This document shows, piece by piece, positions 1 through 6,800 of a stretch of 11,336 nucleotides of DNA. This stretch comes from Planctomycetota bacterium (GTDB lineage Bacteria > Planctomycetota > Phycisphaerae > Sedimentisphaerales > SM23-30): positions 5,304 through 16,639 of the forward strand of contig JAKJEP010000028.1 in the NCBI GenBank assembly GCA_022705365.1, in the 5' to 3' direction. A program made the position numbers and the translations under genes. Each line of letters starts with the position of its first letter. The stretch's first letter is position 1. The notes beneath the pieces were generated by a model. That model did no database searches and was not told where the DNA came from. It saw only the letters and a list, made by a program, of their open reading frames with translations.

Positions 1-303
1 CTCCTTCCACGGCTCCGTTTTTTCGATCCGAAGATGCTCCGCCGCCGCTTCCACCCAGTCCCACGCGCCGAATTTTGTAAGATCGGCGGTAACCAGGGTG
101 GCGGTTTTCTCCCCGGGCGTAAGCTGCAAAAGGCGGGAAAAGTGACATTCCCCCGTCAGGTCTTCGCCGATCCAGAAGGTTCCGTTCAGACCGTACGTTT
201 TAAAGAAAAATTGAAACCGCTGCTCGCACTGCGTGGACGCCCCTGCCGGTAAAGCCATCCATCCGCACATCCCCAGGAGAATCAGAAATCCGTATTTTCG
301 CAT
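1..303 (-). CDS. Exported protein of unknown function, N-terminal part (gene runs off the window)
   Basis: Reading leftward from an ATG at 303-301, the frame stays open for 101 codons to base 1, with no stop. The first 22 residues form a Sec signal peptide: M-R-K start, hydrophobic core FLILLGMCGWMAL, then PAGA before S23, an A-x-A type cleavage site. The cysteine at residue 13 does not sit in a good lipobox, so a lipoprotein is unlikely. A GGAAAGGA ribosome binding site lies a few bases upstream of the ATG, which supports both the start and the reality of the gene. The mature part (QRFQFFFKTYG, FWIGEDLTGECHFSR, LVTADLTKFGAWDW) was not recognised as a named family. It is divergent from the membrane-protein pair that starts at 535. 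Function unknown; most of the protein lies outside the window. Confidence 0.75.
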   Translation of the reverse strand, partial: MRKYGFLILLGMCGWMALPAGASTQCEQRFQFFFKTYGLNGTFWIGEDLTGECHFSRLLQLTPGEKTATLVTADLTKFGAWDWVEAAAEHLRIEKTEPWKE

Positions 304-488
304 GGTATCCTTTCCCGTACATTAAACGGTTGAAACAAACATAACCATCTATGCCGGCAATTGTATCATTTTGGGAACCAGCGGGCTAGTCCTATCCGGC
401 CTTTATGCTCCTTGAGTGGAAACCCCCAAAAAAAATTCTTCCTCTGGACAGGAATTGGAGCTATAGTGAAAAAAGCATGACATCCGGG

Positions 489-513
489 ACCGGCGGTTGC
501 CGGTGAAACGGCA
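489..513 (+). other. Two mutually exclusive small hairpins in the leader of the 535 gene
   Basis: ACCGGC (489-494) can pair with GCCGGT (499-504) around a GGTT loop. The overlapping TGCCG (498-502) can instead pair with CGGCA (509-513) around a GTGAAA loop. Both use the same GCCGG segment, so only one can form. The pair lies 22 bases before the ATG at 535. This could be an attenuator-like switch or a chance feature of a GC-rich patch; no known riboswitch class was matched. Confidence 0.25.
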
Positions 514-534
514 GTTATCAGTCTGGAGCATCCT

Positions 535-798
535 ATGTCGGATTTGGCGAATCGCAAGCTGATTTATCTCAAGGGTTTTCTGTTTTTGGTGGGGATTCTC
601 CTGTCAGCTTTGATCATCCTGCTGGAGCATCCGCAGTGGAAAGTGGCGCTGCTGCTGGCGGCTGTAATCTGGTGTTCCGCCCGGTTTTACTATTTTGTGT
701 TCTATGTGATTGAGCATTATGTGGATGACCAATACAAATTTTCCGGGCTGGTATCGTTCATCCGGTATCTGCTCCAGCAGAAAGGGGCTAAAAAATGA
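535..798 (+). CDS. Small two-helix membrane protein, unknown function
   Basis: An 87-residue protein with two hydrophobic helices: about residues 13-31 (FLFLVGILLSALIILL) and 36-61 (VALLLAAVIWC through FYYFVFYVI). A polar, positively charged tail ends in QQKGAKK. The ATG at 535 is preceded by TCTGGAGCATCC, giving a usable Shine-Dalgarno (GGAG). Its stop overlaps the next start in an ATGA tetranucleotide (795-798), the classic sign of translational coupling, so it is very probably co-transcribed with, and perhaps a physical partner of, the following single-pass membrane protein. No named family was recognised. The opposite-strand open frame over 604-1056 is its shadow. Confidence 0.75.
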   Translation: MSDLANRKLIYLKGFLFLVGILLSALIILLEHPQWKVALLLAAVIWCSARFYYFVFYVIEHYVDDQYKFSGLVSFIRYLLQQKGAKK

Positions 799-1910
799 GT
801 GAGAAAAAGGTTTCCTGGTGGTGGAAGGGTAGTGCGGTTTTCGCATTAATCGGGATTTTGTTCCTGGGGAACGAGGCGGTACGATGGGTATGGAATCGGA
901 AAATCTCCAGCGACCTGCGGCGGGAAATCCGGAAGATCGCCGAGGCGGGGGAACCGCTGAGTTTTTGGGAGTTGGGGGAAAGCTATAGGAAATCGCCGGA
1001 ACCGAATGAGGCGATTCCTGATAGTGCGGCCCCTTTTTATGAGGCCGCGTTATCATTGGTTGTTGATGAGGAGATAGAAATACCGGGAATAGCTATGATT
1101 GGCTCGTATCGATCCGGTACTCAACCATCAGAGGTTCCCCCTACAAAAATGAGCCTTATTGGTGATTTACTTGATAAGTATGAGGAAAAATTAAATCAGT
1201 CAACGGATGGCATCATTTCCGCAGATATACTCCAGACAACCGAAAATTTACTGAAGAAAAATGAACAGGTTTTTCAATTGGCTGACCAGGCCAGTCGTTT
1301 ATCGTGCTGTGAATATACGGCAAAGTGCAGTATTGATTCTCATCAAATTCCATCCGATTTCGGACTTTCGAGGCATTTAGTGAGATTGCTATCGGTCAGG
1401 ACGAAATATCTGATTTCGCAAAGGGAGGCGGAGCAGGCCGTTGAATCGATTGCATCCGAAATGCGTTTGGTGCGAATTTATGATTTTCAACCCATTTTAG
1501 TTACGCTTCTGGTGCGAAGAGCATTAGAGGGTTTAGCCTATGCGGATGTAATATCATTTCTGGAGTGGTGCCATCCGGATAAGGCTTCGCTGGAAAGGCT
1601 GCAAAAAATATTATTGGAAACAGACCAGTCGGATCTTTTCTATCGTGCCATGCTGGGAGAACGCATTTGGGTCATGCAGGAATTGTTTATGTATTTTGAT
1701 GAAAGTACCCTTAATGAATTAAAAGTACATCGGTTCTTTGGCAGCATTTTGGATTTAAGGATTAAAGATGTTCGTATCCGTCCTTTACGCCGTCGGGACT
1801 TTGTGCATTTTTCTTTTCTGCCCGTTTTTGTTGGTCGATATCGACTTTTAGCAATTCCGTCAAAATATAGTTCTTTTGTGGAGTGGTTATTATTTCTGAA
1901 TCGCGGATAA
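795..1910 (+). CDS. Single-pass membrane-anchored protein, planctomycete-type hypothetical
   Basis: A 371-residue protein. After a short basic N-terminus (SEKKVSWWWK), one hydrophobic helix (about residues 11-27) probably anchors it, leaving a large helical domain outside. The stretch following the anchor (RREIRKIAEAGEPLSFWEL, then ESYRKSPEPNEAIPDSAAPFYEAAL) resembles, from memory, abundant uncharacterised planctomycete proteins with an anchor followed by an AGEPLT-type segment and an ENAA-type helix. No catalytic motif is visible. Translation is coupled to the upstream 87-residue gene by a 4-bp overlap. Codons up to about base 1050 are GC-rich, while the rest is clearly AT-richer. The final 21 bp overlap the 3' end of the convergent sigma-factor gene, so the C-terminus may be shortened relative to relatives. 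Gene certain; function unknown. Confidence 0.8.
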   Translation: MSEKKVSWWWKGSAVFALIGILFLGNEAVRWVWNRKISSDLRREIRKIAEAGEPLSFWELGESYRKSPEPNEAIPDSAAPFYEAALSLVVDEEIEIPGIAMIGSYRSGTQPSEVPPTKMSLIGDLLDKYEEKLNQSTDGIISADILQTTENLLKKNEQVFQLADQASRLSCCEYTAKCSIDSHQIPSDFGLSRHLVRLLSVRTKYLISQREAEQAVESIASEMRLVRIYDFQPILVTLLVRRALEGLAYADVISFLEWCHPDKASLERLQKILLETDQSDLFYRAMLGERIWVMQELFMYFDESTLNELKVHRFFGSILDLRIKDVRIRPLRRRDFVHFSFLPVFVGRYRLLAIPSKYSSFVEWLLFLNRG

Positions 1911-3806
1911 TTGGGAGATCCATCTGATACCGTCATTTTCTAAAACCGATATTGCCGCTGTCCCCTCTGGAGTTGGAGGCTCCATCAGCTCTTCTTGCAG
2001 AGAACGTATATCATCGCAATAATGGAATTGTATAATCCCTCCCGCTCGTTCTTTCACCAGTGATTCCATTTGAATCCAATCAATTCGGTCTTTTTCCATA
2101 TCGACCGAATACCGCAAACGAATATCGGAATGATGATCATGAATGATGATCTCGGCAAAATCCCCTTCGTCTGATAATATTGTTTCAAACTGCATATGTT
2201 CTTCCGTCGCATCCCGCCGAACGATATCCACCGCATGCAATCCCATCCAGGGCCGCATCCACCCCTTCATAAAGGCTCCCGACGCATACCGTGCCACACA
2301 ATCTCCCTCTGCCCGGCATACATATGCCCCCTGCTGAGTATCCACATAATACCATTCATCCCCCACGTGCAAATGAATACAGGCCGGGTGTTCCCGGGCG
2401 GTTTTACAGGTAAAAGGAACAATTCCCCCGCCCGTAATGCTTTGCCCGTTAACCTCGCCGCTTATCTCATAATAGGTCCAGCCCCGCCTGTGCATTTCAT
2501 CCCGCTCATCATTAATGGGGATATCCATACTCCAGATATAATCAAAAAACGATTCCTCCAGCGTATTATACGAATACTCCGTATGATAATTACTCGCATC
2601 CGCAAATCGCCTGTCAATCGTTTCCGCCAGCAAACCATTCCTATCCCGCCGATGCTGCACACCTTCCACCACACCCTCCACCTGATTGAGAAATTGCACA
2701 AATTCTGGTGGATCACTCGGTAACTGCATGGTCCGCATACTGCTTTGCCATAAGTGATAATTATTGATATACACCTGCCGCTCGCCGCTATGATAATAGT
2801 AATTCCCTTCCTCATTCTGAAGCCAGGTGCACAATTTCCCTTTTTGATCCGGCGTCCACCTCTGCATCCGCCGGAACATCGGACCATCGATTCCTTCGGG
2901 AAAATAGAACCACTGCTCATACGCCCCCTTACTCAAACTTGCCACCGCCCCGGGATTATTATTACGAGATTGCAATGTATAATGAAAACTGGCTACCTTC
3001 TCCCGCTTCAAACCGGGTGCGTCCTCCTTCAACATAACCGCCGTACCGGCCACCGCCGCTGCAAAAATAATCGCCGAGGTTATAACGATCCCCAACTTGG
3101 TCCCCACATAGCAGGCTAATACTGTCCCGACTCCCACTTTGACCGTCGCCGCCGATACCGCTCCCTGCGTCGCCGCTGCCTCCCCCGCCGCTGTCAGCTT
3201 GCCGAATAATCCCAATGCCAGCAGCAACGAACTCCTGCCTATCCCAAAGCGGGCGAACTGCCGCTTCAAAGCCGCCTTCGCCCGGAAAAACCGAAGCCGT
3301 GCATTAATTTCCGAACAATCCATTACCGCCGCTATTTCTGAAAACGACATTTCATCAAAGCAACGCAGAGAAATTACCGCCCGATCCCGCTGCTTCAACT
3401 TTTCCATAGCGGTTATCACGTTATGGGAAAGTTCTTTCCTTTCCAGCTTCCTGACTCCTTCGAGTCCGGAATGACCTGCTTGTTCCCCCAGAATATCTCC
3501 CGTGAAGACCGAGGCCGGCTGGGTTTTTCGGGATACCAATTGACGATAATACTGTTGAATTTTATTCATGGCGATACGATACAGCCACGACCAAAACGAT
3601 TCCGGCTTCTGCAAACCGTTCAATGACTTTACCATCTGTAATAAGGTCTCCTGAACCAAATCCGATGTCAGTTCATCATCCAGCGTAACTCGAAAAATAT
3701 AGGTACGCAACCTCCCCCGGGCCATCTCGGATAAGCGGCTCATGCAATCCCTATGGCCAAGCTGAGCCTGCTTGACTAGCTGTATTACGTTCTGATCAGA
3801 ATTCAA
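1890..3806 (-). CDS. ECF-type sigma factor fused to membrane segment and large C-terminal domain
   Basis: A 638-residue protein, several times the usual ECF length (about 170-200). Residues ~20-90 form sigma region 2 (LTSDLVQETLLQMVKSL; FWSWLYRIAMNKIQQYYR, the region 2.4 helix). Residues ~128-183 form region 4 with the helix-turn-helix (MSFSEIAAVMDCSEINARL). A hydrophobic, Ala/Gly-rich stretch follows (193-258), with one clear transmembrane helix at about 238-258 (LGIVITSAIIFAAAVAGTAV). The remaining ~370 residues are soluble and beta-rich, and would sit outside the cytoplasm. I did not recognise a named domain in them; a LolA/RseB-like sensor fold is possible but unproven. ECF factors with C-terminal membrane extensions are known from Planctomycetota. 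Inference: a membrane-tethered sigma factor whose own tail senses or restrains it. The start has an AGAAGGA ribosome binding site. The gene is divergent from a second ECF gene at 4148. Confidence 0.9.
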   Translation of the reverse strand: MNSDQNVIQLVKQAQLGHRDCMSRLSEMARGRLRTYIFRVTLDDELTSDLVQETLLQMVKSLNGLQKPESFWSWLYRIAMNKIQQYYRQLVSRKTQPASVFTGDILGEQAGHSGLEGVRKLERKELSHNVITAMEKLKQRDRAVISLRCFDEMSFSEIAAVMDCSEINARLRFFRAKAALKRQFARFGIGRSSLLLALGLFGKLTAAGEAAATQGAVSAATVKVGVGTVLACYVGTKLGIVITSAIIFAAAVAGTAVMLKEDAPGLKREKVASFHYTLQSRNNNPGAVASLSKGAYEQWFYFPEGIDGPMFRRMQRWTPDQKGKLCTWLQNEEGNYYYHSGERQVYINNYHLWQSSMRTMQLPSDPPEFVQFLNQVEGVVEGVQHRRDRNGLLAETIDRRFADASNYHTEYSYNTLEESFFDYIWSMDIPINDERDEMHRRGWTYYEISGEVNGQSITGGGIVPFTCKTAREHPACIHLHVGDEWYYVDTQQGAYVCRAEGDCVARYASGAFMKGWMRPWMGLHAVDIVRRDATEEHMQFETILSDEGDFAEIIIHDHHSDIRLRYSVDMEKDRIDWIQMESLVKERAGGIIQFHYCDDIRSLQEELMEPPTPEGTAAISVLENDGIRWISQLSAIQK

Positions 3807-3831
3807 TTTCTTCTATCCTTCTACTAGAACA

Positions 3832-3857
3832 GACGATCACCAATCATATTCGTTACA
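3832..3857 (-). promoter_or_regulatory. ECF-type promoter for the 3806 sigma gene
   Basis: On the minus strand TGTAAC (3857-3852) is followed, after exactly 16 bases, by CGTC (3835-3832). This matches the general ECF promoter plan of an AAC-containing -35 element and a CGTC-type -10 element. The start of transcription would fall near 3824, leaving a leader of about 18 bases that holds the AGAAGGA ribosome binding site. It suggests autoregulation by this sigma factor or control by another ECF factor. Confidence 0.45.
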
Positions 3858-3980
3858 AATTTACGAAAATTATTTTACCACGGATGAGGAAAGGGGGCAT
3901 TCTTCTTTTCTGCCCTTTTTCGTGGCCGGCCTCTTTTCCTCTTTTTCCCTGTGCCAGCTATATTCACGGAACCGCCAAAA

Positions 3981-4056
3981 GTCAATATTGACACCCAAAA
4001 ACGGCTTTTGCTCCCCCATAACAAGGGATCGCTGAGTTTTTGACGCCAGTGTCAAT
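3981..4056. promoter_or_regulatory. Cluster of GTCAA/TTGAC dyads between two divergent sigma genes
   Basis: GTCAATATTGAC (3981-3992) is a perfect 12-bp palindrome. TTGAC (4040-4044) and GTCAA (4051-4055) form a second dyad with a 6-base centre. ATTGACAC (3987-3994) and GTGTCAAT (4049-4056) are perfect 8-bp inverted copies of each other. A third GTCAATAT half-like copy lies at 4119-4126, just before the ribosome binding site of the 4148 gene. Such repetition suggests an operator for one or both sigma genes. The second dyad is followed by a T-rich run, but no rightward gene ends there, so a terminator role is less likely. Apart from this cluster and the promoter at 3832, the 3807-4147 spacer shows only a purine/pyrimidine-skewed stretch (3885-3950). 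Confidence 0.35.
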
Positions 4057-4147
4057 TTTTATTATTTTTCCATTTTTTTAAACAAATATAGAATGTACAG
4101 GTGTCTCTTAGTATAGAAGTCAATATAAGCCGGTAAAGGGCCGTCGT

Positions 4148-4675
4148 GTGAATGTTCAGGATCGTACTCATAATACCAGAGATTTGCTGGAAACAGCTTA
4201 TGAGGATTACGCCCCTGACTTATATCGGTATGCGGTTATGATTCTGGCGGACCCGGGAAAGGCGGAAGATGTGATACAGCAGGTATTTATGAAAACCTTA
4301 AAAGCAGCCCCCCAGCTCCGACGCCTCCCCTCCCTTTATCTCTACCTTCGCACGGCCGTCCGAAACGAATGTTTTAGCCTCCTGAGCCGGCAAAAGCGGT
4401 CCCTGGAGTCCATTCAGGACCCTTCCTCCCGGCCCCTCCTGGAAAAGGTGGATAAAGGAACCCCGGAAATAGAGGATAACGGCAAAATAGAAGCAGCAAT
4501 CCGCAGCCTCCCGCCCGATCAGCGGGAAGTCATTCACCTGAAAATCTACGAAGCGAAAACCCTCCAGGAAATAGCCCGGCTCCTGGACATGAATCCCAAT
4601 ACCATCGCCAGCCGCTACCGTTATGCCCTTGATAAATTACGGGAAAAATTACTCCCAGGCATTCAGGAAAAATAA
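4148..4675 (+). CDS. ECF sigma factor, first gene of a three-gene operon
   Basis: A 175-residue RNA polymerase sigma factor of normal ECF size. Residues ~17-84 are sigma region 2 (YEDYAPDLYRYAVMILAD; KAEDVIQQVFMKTL; YLYLRTAVRNECFSLLSRQ). Residues ~112-168 are region 4 (AAIRSLPPDQREVIHLKIY, then the helix-turn-helix LQEIARLLDMNPNTIASRY). No extra domains are present, in contrast to the fused sigma factor across the spacer. The start is the GTG at 4148, chosen because AAAGGG (4135-4140) lies 7 bases upstream; the ATG at 4152 is out of frame. The stop is 5 bases before the next start. Co-transcription with the membrane gene at 4681 follows the standard sigma/anti-sigma layout. Confidence 0.92.
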   Translation: MNVQDRTHNTRDLLETAYEDYAPDLYRYAVMILADPGKAEDVIQQVFMKTLKAAPQLRRLPSLYLYLRTAVRNECFSLLSRQKRSLESIQDPSSRPLLEKVDKGTPEIEDNGKIEAAIRSLPPDQREVIHLKIYEAKTLQEIARLLDMNPNTIASRYRYALDKLREKLLPGIQEK

Positions 4676-4680
4676 ATGCT

Positions 4681-5427
4681 ATGTTCAATGATGATGAAGA
4701 AATCGAATCCCTGTTAAAACGCTATCGGCCGGTTGGCCCCCCGCCTGACCTCAAGAAACGTATCTTCCAGCCGGCCCAACCGCAATTCTCCCTATTTTCA
4801 CAAAAGGCAACCCCTGAAAATTGCCATATCCCAGCCCCGACCGTAAGGGAGGGGGTAGAAAACTCTGAAAATTGTCTTATCCCAGCCCCGACCGTGAGGG
4901 AGGGGGTAAAAAACCCTGAAAATTATCTTATCCAAGCCCCGACCGTGAGGGAGGAGGTAAAAACCCCTGAAAATTGCCTTATCCCAGCCCCGACCGTAAG
5001 GGAGGGGGTAGAAAACCCTGAAAATTGTCTTATCCAAGCCCCGACCGTGAGGGAGGGGGTAAGAACCCCTGTTCTTGGTTCTAAAAATCTGATTATTAAC
5101 GGTCTCCAAAAATATAAATGGGCCGTTGCCGCCGCTGTTATTGTGATAGCCTTCGGTACGGTAGCTTTGTGGTTATCCCATCCTACGATCGAAGACCGTC
5201 TTCCAGATGAAACCGCTCAGGATCGCGTTTTCCAGGACATCATGCATGCCGGCCAGGCCGCCCAGTTGCTGGCCGCCGCCGACCTGCTGGCCAAACAGCT
5301 GGGCGGATTGAAGTATGCCCGGGAACAATATGAATATATAATCCAAACCTACGCCCATTTGGAAGCCGCCGTCACGGCCCAATCCAAACTCAAATCACTT
5401 CCCGAAAGGAGCGAATACCATGATTAA
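4681..5427 (+). CDS. Single-pass membrane protein, putative anti-sigma factor, with five internal 17-residue repeats
   Basis: A 248-residue protein directly downstream of an ECF gene. Residues 1-45 are a short cytoplasmic segment (MFNDDEEIESLLKRYRPVGP, then PPDLKKRIF) of a kind I recall following planctomycete ECF factors. No zinc-binding HxxxCxxC motif is present, so it is not a classical ZAS anti-sigma factor. Residues 46-130 are five exact-length 17-residue repeats of the form ENCLIPAPTVREGVENP. A transmembrane helix spans about 147-166 (WAVAAAVIVIAFGTVALWL). The outer tail (168-248) is helical, with one TPR-like unit (YAREQYEYIIQTYAHLEAA). Its role as sigma-factor regulator is inferred from position and topology. 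The gene overlaps the next by 8 bp. The repeat block looks like an inserted non-coding element that happens to stay open in frame. Confidence 0.8.
   Translation: MFNDDEEIESLLKRYRPVGPPPDLKKRIFQPAQPQFSLFSQKATPENCHIPAPTVREGVENSENCLIPAPTVREGVKNPENYLIQAPTVREEVKTPENCLIPAPTVREGVENPENCLIQAPTVREGVRTPVLGSKNLIINGLQKYKWAVAAAVIVIAFGTVALWLSHPTIEDRLPDETAQDRVFQDIMHAGQAAQLLAAADLLAKQLGGLKYAREQYEYIIQTYAHLEAAVTAQSKLKSLPERSEYHD
4814..5068 (+). repeat. Five tandem 51-bp repeats, in frame, each with a GNRA-capped hairpin
   Basis: CTGAAAA recurs at 4814, 4865, 4916, 4967 and 5018, with the next CTG at 5069: five units of exactly 51 bp (17 codons). Each unit contains CCCC-GA-CC-GTRA-GG-GA-GGGG, which folds as a hairpin with a GNRA-type tetraloop (GTAA in units 1 and 4, GTGA in 2, 3 and 5) and a tandem GA/GA internal mismatch. 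Unit 3 has one weakened outer pair (GGAG). The GTA/GTG change is synonymous (Val), so loop type and protein are both preserved. The reverse strand is also open across the block. Confidence 0.9.
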
Positions 5428-6427
5428 CTCTGCCAAAATAAAACTGCTGGCCTTTATTACCATAACCTTATTCTGCCAAAAAGGCTTTACCCAGGAAAAC
5501 CCTCCTGACCAGGGAACACTGCAATTTGAGACCTCCGATAAGAATTCATATTGGCGTCCAAGTTTTATTAATAGAATTGGAACTGTCTTAGACCCTGTTA
5601 CTGGAGAGGGGATCATTACTCCAACTCATGCTGCGGTTTTCAATATTTTTTTCCGACGCAATGGTTGGCCTGATCAGGAAGCATGGATTAAGATGGCGAA
5701 GGACGTGGTAAGTGAAAAACAATTTGAATTTATTCAACAAAACCAATTTATAACCGTTGTCGATCAAAACGGAAGAGGTATTATTCTTGAATATACGCTC
5801 TACGCTGTGAGCGAGGAAGATGCGAAAAAGATGGCTCAGCTCGCCATCGAAATATTGGATCAGGACGCTCTCACCAGGTTGGATGATCTAAAAAAAGAGT
5901 TGGAACAGGAACGTCAAAATCTTTCCCAGGCAGAACAACAAATTTCCGAAATGAATGAGAATAAAAAAAATACTTCGGAAGGATTGAAGCAACTTAGAAA
6001 AATAACTTTTTATCAGGATGGTGAAGAAGCCCAAAAAATGGTTGCGGAATTGAACAATATCATAAACCGGATTGATATTGATATTGCCGGCTATGAAGCG
6101 AAGATTAAGGCCATAAGGGAGAAAAAAAATTTTGATCCAATGTTAGATAATCAAATGTTATTCGATGTAGAAGTAGAATTGGTCGGCGCCCTGGCCCGCA
6201 AAAACAAGGCGGAAACAATTCGGCAAGACACAATATTTTTTGTTACCCTGGCAGATAAGCTCGATAGCCTGGCCGCAGAATTAAAAATCAAGCAAGAGGA
6301 TATAAATAAGACCCGGGAGGAAATTAAATCCAAAGAAAATCTTCTCACCCAAATGCCCCCCGGATTTAGACCGGTAGAAGTAATCGATAATAAAGTGGTG
6401 ATATCCCCCGTAAAGCCGGTTCAGTAA
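5420..6427 (+). CDS. Exported coiled-coil protein, third gene of the ECF operon
   Basis: A 335-residue protein with an N-terminal signal or anchor (residues 3-19, basic then hydrophobic, SAKIKLLAFITITLFC) and no further membrane segment. The cysteine at 19 does not fit a good lipobox. Residues ~40-145 look globular, with IGTVLDPVTGEGIITP, FNIFFRRNGW and FITVVDQNGRGIILEYTLY. Residues ~150-310 are highly charged and heptad-like, predicted coiled coil (LDDLKKELEQERQNLSQAEQ and EDINKTREEIKSKENLL), interrupted near 235-260. The short tail is Pro/Val-rich (ISPVKPVQ). The ATG at 5420 has a strong AAAGGAG site upstream and overlaps the preceding gene by 8 bp, so translation is coupled. It probably acts outside the membrane with the putative anti-sigma protein. 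The Wzz-like flavour is only a resemblance; no family was recognised. Confidence 0.8.
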   Translation: MINSAKIKLLAFITITLFCQKGFTQENPPDQGTLQFETSDKNSYWRPSFINRIGTVLDPVTGEGIITPTHAAVFNIFFRRNGWPDQEAWIKMAKDVVSEKQFEFIQQNQFITVVDQNGRGIILEYTLYAVSEEDAKKMAQLAIEILDQDALTRLDDLKKELEQERQNLSQAEQQISEMNENKKNTSEGLKQLRKITFYQDGEEAQKMVAELNNIINRIDIDIAGYEAKIKAIREKKNFDPMLDNQMLFDVEVELVGALARKNKAETIRQDTIFFVTLADKLDSLAAELKIKQEDINKTREEIKSKENLLTQMPPGFRPVEVIDNKVVISPVKPVQ

Positions 6428-6482
6428 AATTATTATCTTTGCCTGGCCTGCCCGTAGTCAATAGCATAGCAGCCTCAAAAAG

Positions 6483-6579
6483 TTGTCTTATCCCAGCCCC
6501 GCACGTAAGGGCCTCTTGGGATATCGCCTTCGCTATCGGTCACACATTTCATCCCAGCCCCGCACGTCAGTAAGGGGGT
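6483..6579 (+). repeat. Two degenerate dispersed copies of the 51-bp repeat core
   Basis: TTGTCTTATCCCAGCCCC at 6483-6500 is identical over 18 bp to the second unit of the coding repeat array (4872-4889), and is followed by GCACGTAAGGG. A second copy, ATCCCAGCCCC then GCACGTCAGTAAGGGGGT, lies at 6551-6579. Neither keeps the full symmetric hairpin. They show that the array inside the upstream membrane-protein gene is made of a dispersed intergenic element. The rest of 6428-6600 holds no gene that I can support. Confidence 0.7.
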
Positions 6580-6667
6580 CAATTTCCCTGTTGCCCACAT
6601 GGATGGGAATCGATTATCCAATGGCCAATCTTGCCAAGGGTGGCACCTTCCTGCCTTCCTGAAAATT

Positions 6668-6740
6668 AAAGGGGTCAGACACCGATTCCGCTCCCTTTTT
6701 TCTTGTCCAGCAGGTAGGGACAGCCCCGATATTCATCGGG
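6668..6740. repeat. REP-like sequence debris: GGGGTCAGACACC motif and a 6-bp hairpin
   Basis: AAAGGGGTCAGACACC at 6668-6683 matches, from memory, a widespread motif found beside Y1 (REP-associated or IS200-like) transposase genes; no transposase is present here. CCCGAT (6725-6730) pairs perfectly with ATCGGG (6735-6740) around ATTC. Both look like remnants of dispersed palindromic elements. Confidence 0.4.
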
Positions 6741-6800
6741 ATTGCCGACGCGAAATCCTTATCATTTTTCCTTTTCCTAATTTAAAAAAACATACTCCAA

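Noticed and set aside
484..530. Cobalamin-riboswitch-like words (GCCGGTGAAA) in the leader
   Set aside because: Only a short similarity; the conserved B12-box and the other core segments are absent and the region is too short.
604..1056. 150-codon minus-strand frame
   Set aside because: Antisense shadow of the translationally coupled pair of membrane-protein genes.
3870..4055. 61-codon minus-strand frame in the divergent spacer
   Set aside because: Lys/Glu-rich from a skewed purine tract; it overlaps the dyad cluster and shows no family features.
4077..4140. ECF or sigma-70 promoter for the 4148 gene
   Set aside because: TATAGA and TATAAG words occur, but no -35 partner lies at an acceptable distance.
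4814..5068. CRISPR-like regular repetition
   Set aside because: The whole 51-bp unit is repeated head to tail with no unique spacers, and no cas genes are nearby.
4798..5109. 103-codon minus-strand frame rich in YPLPHGRG repeats
   Set aside because: It is the reverse strand of the 51-bp array inside a well-supported plus-strand gene. Such peptides are typical spurious translations of palindromic repeats.
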